Shown: one piece after another, positions 56,451 through 64,000 of the stretch | Layout of the letters: every line of letters starts with the position of its first letter | Numbering within the stretch: position 1 is the stretch's first letter | Source: Adiantum capillus-veneris | Lineage: Eukaryota; Streptophyta; Polypodiopsida; Polypodiales; Pteridaceae | Length of the DNA stretch: 64,000 nt | Direction of reading: 5' to 3' | Assembly: GCA_014529385.2 (NCBI GenBank) | Contig: CM043945.1 | Location: 93,198,112 to 93,262,111 of the forward strand | Notes under the pieces: model-generated | Told to the model about the DNA's origin: nothing | Database searches by the model: none | Seen by the model: the letters and a program-made list of their open reading frames with translations, nothing else | Position numbers and translations under genes: made by a program

Positions 56451-59206
56451 TAAGGAGGATGACGCTAAACGAGTTGATCAAAGAAGCTCTTTATCTAGTG
56501 GATAACTGTGAGGCATACAAAGAAAAGGACTTAAAGAGTCAAGGAGATGACACATCCTCTCAGCACAGTGTTTCACAGATAAGTGAGTCCATTGCCAAGC
56601 CAACGGCACCTATTGATCAAGAAAAGCTTATCGACGACTTGGTCAAGAGGTTGATTCCTCTTGTAAGGTCTGATTCGGGAGAGCCTAAGTGGTGTGAAAT
56701 TGAGAGAAAATGGACGAACCATACGGGGGAAGAGTGCTATTATAGCATGGAAAATGCTAGGGAGAGGTATGTACAACTTGTTCCAGAAGCACCTACTCCA
56801 CCTAGATACATTACGGGGAATGCGCCAAGACCAGTAGGAGTTTTAAGGCCACAGCTTGTCTTAGGACAACAACCTCCGCTGCCAGGTGCTAGAATGCAGG
56901 TAGACATGAGATACATGCCAATGATGGAAGCATCAAATAAACCAACACCAGTACCAACTACAATGTGGTATAGCAACCAAAGTGAGTACTACCCTTCGGA
57001 GCAACAAAATGTGAGAGAAACACATGGAGTGATGAGGCCGGTACAACCTCCACCTCCTGGGTTTCAGTCGAAAGAAAGAAGGTATGAAATGGACGAAAGG
57101 ACATTGCGATTCATTGCAGATAACAGCTTATCTAGGTCAAAGCTTGCTTATAGCCAAGAGGAAATGCTAAAAGAATCTCCTCAGCCAGAGACAGATTGTC
57201 ACAAAAGTCGTGACAACCACTTTGTCAAAGTAAATGCCTATTGTCTTGAGTGTGGCATCACTCACTCGATCCCTAATTGCCCGAAAAACCCAAACCAAAT
57301 CAGGAAAATCACGACAAATGTATTAGGGATTGTTCAGCTCCCTAGTAGCTCAGAAAATGAAAATGTCGTACCAGTTCAAGTGGTTACGAAAGCACAAGCT
57401 CAAAAGAAAGCTGATGAGAATCCAGTGAAAAATAACACGAAAAGTGACATGAGTCCAAAGACAGATGATGGACCAAAGACAGACGCACCTAGTCAGAAAA
57501 CCAAGAGCAAACGAAATAGTTGGAAAGCTAGAAAGACTAGGATGAAAGCACGCAGGGAACGAGAGCAAAAATACCTAGCTGAGAAGCTTACCGAAGTTGA
57601 GGAGAAGATAAAACAACATGAGGAAAAGGAGGCACCTTCTCTTACACAGATGGTTAAACCTCTAGAAGAACCATCCACGGATGAGAAACCGAGAAGTGCT
57701 AGTTTAGGAGGATCTGTGTTGGCAGAGAAGGTTAATGAGACATTAGATGCCCTCTTGAAAGCCTATGATGTGAGGCTCAAAAACAACCAAACCCAAGAAC
57801 ACAGGTGGATGACATATCCCTATGCGGAACTAGAAAAGAAAAGGTTTGAAATGTACCAGAAAATGATTCAAACAGCCCAAGCTTTACTAGAACCACCAGT
57901 TCCAAAACCTGAGGATGTTATCCGTGTCATGCCTACACAAGTAATCCCACCAAACCAGGAACTAAAAGATCCAGATTCTAGTCATGAGCACATACCAAAC
58001 CTCAAAGACCCAGCATTAGAACCAAGGATAGTACTGAATACCACAGATAACTCTTCCGAGGGATTTCACCAAGCTATACCTAAGGATTGTAAAGAGATAG
58101 ATGGTCTTGACGAATTGTGGAAACAAGTCAGAGAGGCCAATGAAGCCGATGACCTAAGAAGACTAGTAGACAAGACTGGTGATGAACGAGGAGTGTTTCT
58201 ACCACCAATAGATGAATTTGAGACTGGATCTCAAATGAATCTAGACGTGCGATCGTATTGGGGCGACAAAGGATCTGTACAATCTATGGATAGTCAACCC
58301 CATTCGCTAAGAACACTACCGTCCTACATGGGAGAGTACGAGACCAAGTCATATGTGGTTGCAGTCCCATCACAGAGACTGTCTCCCAACAAGGCCATCG
58401 ATTCAAAGGGGCTAGTAGATATTCTATCTACCCCAATCCCCTGTACAATAATGTTAGCCGAGTTGCTCAGGAAAAGACCAAACATGTGGGCTAATGTGGG
58501 TAAATGTCTAGAGAAATTTGGTGTAAAAACCCCAATGACTCAAATCAAGGAAGGCATCAAAGAGCTTGAAATGCCTCAACTAAATACTAGGCTAGTGCCA
58601 TTAAACAAGGTAGGCGAGTATTACGAGGGAGAAGATGGAAACACCACCCTTCCTATGGAATTCAATGGTGTAAAAACCATGGCAATCCTTGACAGTGGAG
58701 CTGGTGTGGCCATTGCGACCAAAGAGGTTTGGAAAAAATGGGGAAAACCTGCCTTGATATCCACACGAATGATCCTGCAGCTTGCAGACGGACACAAGGA
58801 AAAGCCCCTAGGACTGCTAGAAAAAGTACTTGTTACTTCTTGTAGCATTGAATATGAACACACTTCTGCTGTTGTTGACTTTGGCAAGAAGAACAACTAT
58901 GACATCATTCTGGGAAGACCATTCATGCGACAATTGAAAATGATCCAAGATTGGGGTTATGACCATATATACCTGAGACATATGGAAACCATAATAAAAA
59001 TAAACTTGAGGGACCATAGCTATAGGGATGTGACGAGAACACCGGTTGAGGAGTTTGATTCCGCCACAGTAGCAGGATCAGAACTTTCAGCTTGGTTAGG
59101 TAAGCCTAAAGAACTGTGGATGTGTGGAGCTTCACAATGTGGTAGCTTGAAACTTGAGGAATGTATCCTAGAGCGGGTTATAGAGGATATGGACTATATC
59201 CCATAA
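56447..59206 (+). CDS. gag-pro: Element B gag C-terminus, zinc knuckle and protease
   Basis: 919 codons, intact. The first 270 residues are gag C-terminal, then a knuckle CLECGITHSIPNC (about 57242-57280), a Lys/Arg-rich coiled-coil-like stretch (KARKTRMKARREREQKYLAEK, about residues 355-400), a long linker, and a retropepsin with AILDSGAGVAIATKEVW (Asp near 58690) and DIILGRPFM (near 58920). The catalytic loop is DSG, intact, unlike element A. The initiating Met is internal to gag. A TAA ends the frame at 59204-59206, but the same frame stays open to 59395. Confidence 0.88.
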   Translation: MIRRMTLNELIKEALYLVDNCEAYKEKDLKSQGDDTSSQHSVSQISESIAKPTAPIDQEKLIDDLVKRLIPLVRSDSGEPKWCEIERKWTNHTGEECYYSMENARERYVQLVPEAPTPPRYITGNAPRPVGVLRPQLVLGQQPPLPGARMQVDMRYMPMMEASNKPTPVPTTMWYSNQSEYYPSEQQNVRETHGVMRPVQPPPPGFQSKERRYEMDERTLRFIADNSLSRSKLAYSQEEMLKESPQPETDCHKSRDNHFVKVNAYCLECGITHSIPNCPKNPNQIRKITTNVLGIVQLPSSSENENVVPVQVVTKAQAQKKADENPVKNNTKSDMSPKTDDGPKTDAPSQKTKSKRNSWKARKTRMKARREREQKYLAEKLTEVEEKIKQHEEKEAPSLTQMVKPLEEPSTDEKPRSASLGGSVLAEKVNETLDALLKAYDVRLKNNQTQEHRWMTYPYAELEKKRFEMYQKMIQTAQALLEPPVPKPEDVIRVMPTQVIPPNQELKDPDSSHEHIPNLKDPALEPRIVLNTTDNSSEGFHQAIPKDCKEIDGLDELWKQVREANEADDLRRLVDKTGDERGVFLPPIDEFETGSQMNLDVRSYWGDKGSVQSMDSQPHSLRTLPSYMGEYETKSYVVAVPSQRLSPNKAIDSKGLVDILSTPIPCTIMLAELLRKRPNMWANVGKCLEKFGVKTPMTQIKEGIKELEMPQLNTRLVPLNKVGEYYEGEDGNTTLPMEFNGVKTMAILDSGAGVAIATKEVWKKWGKPALISTRMILQLADGHKEKPLGLLEKVLVTSCSIEYEHTSAVVDFGKKNNYDIILGRPFMRQLKMIQDWGYDHIYLRHMETIIKINLRDHSYRDVTRTPVEEFDSATVAGSELSAWLGKPKELWMCGASQCGSLKLEECILERVIEDMDYIP

Positions 59207-59395
59207 CCATTTCCTAAAGAAGAGTTAGAGCCTTTTGGATGGGAACACATCTTGGCTACTCTGGACGTGTGTGCCGTGGAGGATGCTCCCACAACAAAGT
59301 TTTGTGATGAAAATGGCTATGATGTCGTTCCGTATTTTGCAGTAAGTAATCCAGGAAAACGAAGAGATCCAGACATCAACAAGCTCTCGAAATAA
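59207..59395 (+). pseudogene. Post-protease extension of element B, pol missing
   Basis: In frame after the TAA: PFPKEELEPFGWEHILATL ... FCDENGYDVVPYFAVSNPGK to TAA at 59393. In element A the corresponding linker leads to RT; in B the next sequence belongs to the 3' tail, so the RT-RNase H-integrase block is deleted at about 59400. Confidence 0.6.
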
Positions 59396-59498
59396 GGAGC
59401 AAACAAAGAAATGTGGAGAATAAAAAAAAGAAGAAGACTCTGTAGAACACTTCGAGCTTCAAGAAGATCAACGACCCGGGAATCAATGTCATCGCTAC

Positions 59499-60385
59499 AT
59501 GAATAAAGTGCATAAAAAGTGGATTCCAAAGTCCTCGATGAAGACACAGCCACCACAAGCATCCTCATACATGGCTCCTAATAAGGATGCAAAGACTCAG
59601 CTAGGAGGAATACGACCAGAGCAACGAGCTAACGATGCTCTAATCAATGGGCTAGAAAAGTCCTCCAAGAAACTACCACCCACGAGCAAACAGACAGTAA
59701 CTTTCCACTACCAGCCAAAAAATCAAGAGAAAGTATAAGAAGTCAACCTTGCTGAGGATAGTAGCGATAGTGATGAATCTTACGACATCCCCTCAGGCCA
59801 TCACTATCACCAACCCCTTCAGCAACAACCATGACAGGTCAAAAGAACAGGACAACAAGTCAAAGCCAAAAAGCTCGACAAATCTGGATACCAAAAAGCC
59901 AGATCGGCCAAAAACAGATATGGATCAAGAAGACAAAGATCTCTAATGACAAATCACAAGATCCAACACCAAAACAAAAACAAGGAAAGCGTGCACGAAT
60001 GGGTAAGAATATCACAAAGTCACAAGCTTTCACAACTCAGGTTTGGGCTCCAAAGAAGTTGATTCAAGCACAAAAAAGTCAGGAATTCATTTGGATTCCA
60101 AAACAACCACAGTATCAACTTTCAAAGCCTAAATCCCGTCCCCAACCAAGCATACAAGGGCTGAAGCAAAGACCACTGTTGTCTCACACAACAAAAAGGT
60201 GGATCCCAAAGAAGTCTCTTCAAACACAAACGAAGCATGGGCAAGTATGGGTTCCCAAACGAGCGTCAACAACAAAACAGCCAATAATCGCAAAGAAATG
60301 GGTCCCAAAGAAGAACAACAAAACTGATGTCAATGCATCACCGCTTGAATTCTTACAATTCTTCCTACGATTACAGTACAGTTAG
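59499..60385 (+). pseudogene. Element B WxPK-repeat tail
   Basis: Basic, Gln/Lys/Pro-rich frames (59499-59738 and 59831-60385) carry KKWIPKSS (Trp 59520), IWIPKSQ (59885), IWIKKTK (59921), VWAPKKL (60044), IWIPKQP (60092), RWIPKKS (60200), VWVPKRA (60248) and KWVPKKN (60299). Spacing in the second frame is 36-123 bp, often 48-51. The 184-codon frame is intact. It keeps the motif set of element A although the integrase is gone. Confidence 0.65.
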
Positions 60386-62088
60386 AAGAGAGCAAGTCGC
60401 TTCAATCAAGCAACGATACAGGAGCTTCAAAGACCATTACATTGCTTAGAATAGGAAGCCTCGCCAACAAATGCCAATAAGCAAATTGCTTATACCCACA
60501 TCTTGCACAACATAAATCTTTTCCATGCATTGACTGTGTATGCATAATAGGGCTACATTACAAGGCCTGCATAGGCACAACTTTTAATTGCCCAAGCACA
60601 ACACATACACTTTGCGATACCCTGTCGTAAAGGATGACTCCAAATAGGAAGGGGGGAGGTATTCTGAATGCGAACCTAACATTACGACTATTAGAGGGCA
60701 ATGTTTTGTGAGATGCATTGAATTTTTGCATTTTATTGTGATAATTTTTTGACGAAATTTAGAGTATATGCCCTCATAGTAGTGTTACAGAGAAGTATGG
60801 GGACAAAATCCATATATGAGCCCCTAGGGACATGTGTATAGTGTACATAGCATTTAGATTTCTATCTGAATGATTTTTCTTTTGTTAAGTTTTTTTAAAG
60901 ATTTTCTTTGTTTATTATTAAGAAAAAATAAAAAATCCATAATCCACATGAAGAAAAGGCTGACGAGAGGCCTGAGCACTACAAAGAGAAGAAGGTACAG
61001 GGAAATGATGAAACTTCACGAAGTATGTCTCAGCAGCCACTACAACAGCCGAAGAACTTGTCACAAAGTAGTGTCAACATGCAACCGACAAGTCATAAAA
61101 GTCAAAGTCGAGTAGCTAAGCCACAAAATGAGTGAGGTGTTAGTCCCAAAGCTTCAAGCAATATTCTCTGTGGTCTAAGCATCTTAGCTATTCTAGGTAC
61201 TGCTCAAGCTGGAAGAGTTGAGCATATTTACGTTGTGTCGCTCATGCTGGTATAGGTGAGCAAAAGAGTCGAAGTCTAAGTACTTAAGTCTAGTGAAGTG
61301 AAGGATAACGTCCAAAAGACACTTACGTACTGAGCACAGTGAGATACAAGTGGAGAAACTTCTACATCGACCACCCTTCTTGGAAAGGTGGAAGCTATTG
61401 AGACATCTTTTGATGTCACATGTGCTACATTTATTCCTCGAAACACCCATCATCTCCTTCTTTCACATTGCATGCTTTTGTTGACAAATTTCTCATATGC
61501 ATATAGAGTGTCCCATAATTGGCACTTGCACCAGGCACTCTTTCCGTGTTTCACCCAAGCACTCACCTTTCATGAACATGTACTTCACGTTCAACTGCTC
61601 AACTCCAATAAGAGCGTATACCAAAGGCATTTTTTTCCCATCGGATTTTTTTCCCTTTGGTCATCCAGGTTTTAGACCCTACTCTAAAGACACCTATCAC
61701 CATCCTCTTGTACACATTCCTTCTACATCAACAATAAGAAAATGCTACCCAAATCAATTGACAAATGAATTGCAGCACCAATTTCAGATCATAGCATACT
61801 TCTCCTCAATGGCGAGTTGAAGAATGGCCTGCAATGACAAAGCTGCAGACAACACTAACAACACGATTGCACAGGAACAAAGAAGTCCCCAATGAAGAAG
61901 AGCAGACATAAAAGTAATCAGAGGATCTCAAAAGATGAATGGTTATGATGATAGATGTCCGCTCTAATGGATCATAGTTCTTGTTGTGGTTCGACAAAGT
62001 TACAAGCAGTGCAACAGATGAAGCCAAAACGACAGCAAAGACCACATCGCCATTGACAATCAGGTCATGTCGGGGACGACATGACCGC
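60386..62088 (+). other. Non-coding 3' region of element B
   Basis: AT-rich with short ORFs lacking motifs. Contains the internal polypurine tract at 60647. Confidence 0.6.
60647..60658 (+). promoter_or_regulatory. Internal polypurine tract of element B
   Basis: GGAAGGGGGGAG, identical to the terminal tract of B and to the internal tract of A, 1.44 kb before the 3' LTR and 260 bp after the WxPK frame. Confidence 0.7.
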
Positions 62089-62100
62089 GGAAGGGGGGAG
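62089..62100 (+). promoter_or_regulatory. Terminal polypurine tract of element B
   Basis: GGAAGGGGGGAG immediately before the 3' LTR. Confidence 0.88.
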
Positions 62101-63058
62101 TGTTGACCGCTGGGTCAACAACACAACATAACTCAAGTTTCGTACCAAAGTCTTATCTTTTGCAAGTTATGAAATGCTGCGGATTATGGCTATAAACATC
62201 ATTTGTAATGAGTAGTTATTCTAGTTTCAGAAGCCGGGGTGCAATGGCACTTCCAGATTGTAAATACAAAGCTATTTGACCCTTTCAACCCCATTTTTGG
62301 TTTAACCTAAGGTAGCCTTAGTATATAAGGTACCTAGGTCATTTTGTAAAGGGGAGACTTTAATCATAATCAAAACTTTAGCGCTGCCGTCTACTGTGTG
62401 TGAGAGAGAAAGAGAGTGAGCGTGAGCTTTATCCCCTTTCTACGCCCGGCTGGCTCAACACATTGGAGATCCGACTGCACCATTGTTGTAGGCTTAAGGA
62501 GAGCTACGTGACAATGCCAAGCATTCCACGCGAGACGAAGCGCACACGCCGATGCATCTACGAGCTATTTGTGGCCGTAAGTGTATCAAACGATGTCTAT
62601 TTTCTGTGTGCTAGTAGTCTATAGAATCGTTGCGACATAAGCTACACATAGGTACTCATAAATTTTAGTTTCGGGCACTTTCAAAATTCTCCTCTGTCAT
62701 CCTACGTGTTTTCGGCAGATGGGTTTAGAGTGAGGGTTTTGAGTGTAGAAGCTTAGGGACATGTGTATCCTAGTGAGGGGATGGTGTTCCTTAAGTTTCA
62801 TACGAATCTGGCATGATTAGGTGAGTTACCTTTCGTATGTGTGTATGTGGCTAGGTGGTGTAGTTGAGAGCAGTGAGGTTCTTGATTGTGGTTTAGTTGG
62901 CCTTCCAGAGTGTTGTATGTGTAGGGTGGTCTCAGCCTGACAAGCTAGAGAGATTTCCACTGTGTTCCTATCGTGTCATTAGTGTCCTCGATTGACATTA
63001 TGTTGATCTAGGTAGTGTTTGCATGCACTTCATGGGTGTGTGAGTCGCTCCCGCAACA
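62101..63058 (+). repeat. 3' LTR of element B
   Basis: 958 bp, TATATAAGG at 62322-62330. Most differences from the 5' LTR are C/T or G/A, as expected from methylated-cytosine decay; the palindrome half-site here reads CATCCTACGTGT. Confidence 0.95.
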
Positions 63059-63790
63059 GTGTGGAACATGGAGAAGGCCGCACGAGGAGCTATTGCATGT
63101 AAAAGGGGTGTTTGGGAGGTAACGAGGGAAGAGGAGCTACCAGAGGGGAGAATCAATACAGGAGTTCAAAGGGATGGAGGGTTCATACTTGGTGAAGAGG
63201 GAAAAGAAGGAGAAATTACTTGTCCTCCCTCTCTCTTGAACTTGAGCTTGAAGAAGGCAACAAAAAGGCAAGGACAAGCATGAGGGATACGAGAGGGAAA
63301 CATGAAGCAAAGGGAGGGAATGAGTCATTAGAATGAGGGAAGGAACAAAAGGGGTAAGTACTTGGGAAAGAAGGTAGTATGGGCATATAAGGGAGAAAAG
63401 AAGGGGGGTGAGGTACAAGGAAGGGGGGGATCAACTTCCTCTCTCTCCAAATTGATGATGGCAAAGAATGGAATTGGAGACTCTCTTCCTCTCTCTCAAA
63501 GTTTGTGAAGAAGGAACCATAGAAGATTAAGAAGGCTTCGTTGGATTACTAGGGAAGGGTAACAATGACTGAGTAGGAGAAGCAGAGAGGATACGAGAAG
63601 GAGATCAAGGGGCTTTTTTTAATGGGATCAAGGTGCAAAAGGGTTGGATGCGAAGAGAGAAACGAGGTTGCTAAGGGGTTTACATCTGCTACTATTTTCC
63701 TCGAATTTGGAATTAAAAGGAGACAATGGGTTTTTACATGTTCAAGGGCTCAGGGAAAGGGGGTGACAACAGATGGATTGTTGTCGATGT
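63059..63790. repeat. Dispersed repeat R, copy 2, right part
   Basis: Continues the match to 26912-27990 (GGAACATGGAGAAGGCC, GAGCTATTGCATG, GAACTTG(A/G)(G/C)CTTGAAGAAGGCAACAA, GGGTTTTTACATGTTCAAGG). The long CT tract of copy 1 is missing. Confidence 0.88.
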
Positions 63791-63898
63791 TTGAAGTAAG
63801 GACCAATATACATTCACTGAGGTACTCGAGTGTATGTAGCTATGAGGGCTTGGAAATGCATTGAGAAGATTCCAAGAGTTCTAATAGCTTTGTCCCTG

Positions 63899-64000
63899 TC
63901 AAAAATCTAATATCTAATACCTAACCAACCCAAATGATTTTCTCATATTAAATTGATCACTTAATGTGGGAGAATAAACGGGAACAAGTGTTAAGATATA
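63899..64000. repeat. Dispersed repeat, second copy
   Basis: Same sequence as 2306-2401, cut by the window edge. Confidence 0.8.

Larger units (their letters stand above)
52130..63058 (+). mobile_element. Element B: 10.9-kb non-autonomous gypsy element (gag-protease only)
   Basis: LTRs 52130-53086 and 62101-63058 (TGTTGACC ... CGCAACA), target duplication GTGTG (52125-52129 and 63059-63063), tRNA-Asp-like PBS and terminal polypurine tract. The internal 9 kb holds a 2.4-kb leader with a palindrome array, gag, one zinc knuckle, a well preserved protease, a WxPK tail and a 1.7-kb non-coding 3' part. No RT, RNase H or integrase motif appears in any frame. LTRs differ at roughly 44 of 957 positions by hand count. 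The empty site in repeat R at 26.9 kb confirms the insertion. Confidence 0.96.

Noticed and set aside
61388-61820. Overlapping ORFs in the 3' region of element B as an accessory gene
   Set aside because: No motif, weak start context, and no similarity to the 140-codon ORF of element A.

Overview
The window is plant nuclear DNA and carries no recognisable cellular gene. Nearly all of the protein-coding signal comes from LTR retrotransposons. They show plant-type primer-binding sites (complementary to initiator tRNA-Met and tRNA-Asp), plant Ty1/copia and Ty3/gypsy polyproteins, 5-bp target-site duplications and long AT-rich intergenic tracts with (CT)n and (GT)n microsatellites. This suits a large, repeat-rich land-plant genome such as a gymnosperm or fern. 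The species cannot be fixed from the sequence.

Layout: (1) 1-2.5 kb is intergenic, with a decayed WIPK-motif remnant, a 55-bp tandem repeat and a dispersed repeat that recurs at the right edge. (2) 2.6-20.24 kb is an old plus-strand Ty3/gypsy element (F) with an RS-rich gag. It is split between zinc knuckle and protease by element A (5727-19340, LTRs 587/615 bp, TSD AGTAT, tRNA-Asp PBS), a degenerate 13.6-kb gypsy element. (3) 20.24-26.6 kb is a truncated element (G) with a 42-bp minisatellite that was hit by element C (20734-26332, minus strand, copia, TSD ATGCA), the best preserved element here. (4) 26.77-28 kb is a dispersed repeat R with long CT tracts. (5) 28-36.9 kb is mostly non-coding, with minisatellites, a copia RNase H relic, a 54-nt-arm hairpin, (GT)48 and duplicated gypsy LTR pieces. 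(6) 36.87-40.53 kb is a decayed minus-strand copia (D). (7) 41040-46308 is copia element E (minus, 228-bp LTRs, TSD TCTTC). (8) 46.3-52.1 kb is intergenic, with a 210-bp duplication, an antisense gypsy leader relic and a copia LTR/PBS relic. (9) 52130-63058 is gypsy element B (LTRs 957/958 bp, TSD GTGTG, tRNA-Asp-like PBS), inserted in a second copy of R. It has gag and protease but no reverse transcriptase, RNase H or integrase.

A and B appear to be one lineage. Both have tRNA-Asp-type PBSs, CCHC-like knuckles, related gag-proximal proteases, a tail with repeated W(V/I)PK motifs, and an identical internal polypurine 12-mer 1.4-1.9 kb before the terminal one. The most unusual signals are an array of perfectly conserved 20-24-bp palindromes in the B leader, a second retropepsin-like domain after the integrase in A, and a TATA box plus 140-codon ORF after the internal polypurine tract of A. 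Pol functions missing from B would have to come in trans.
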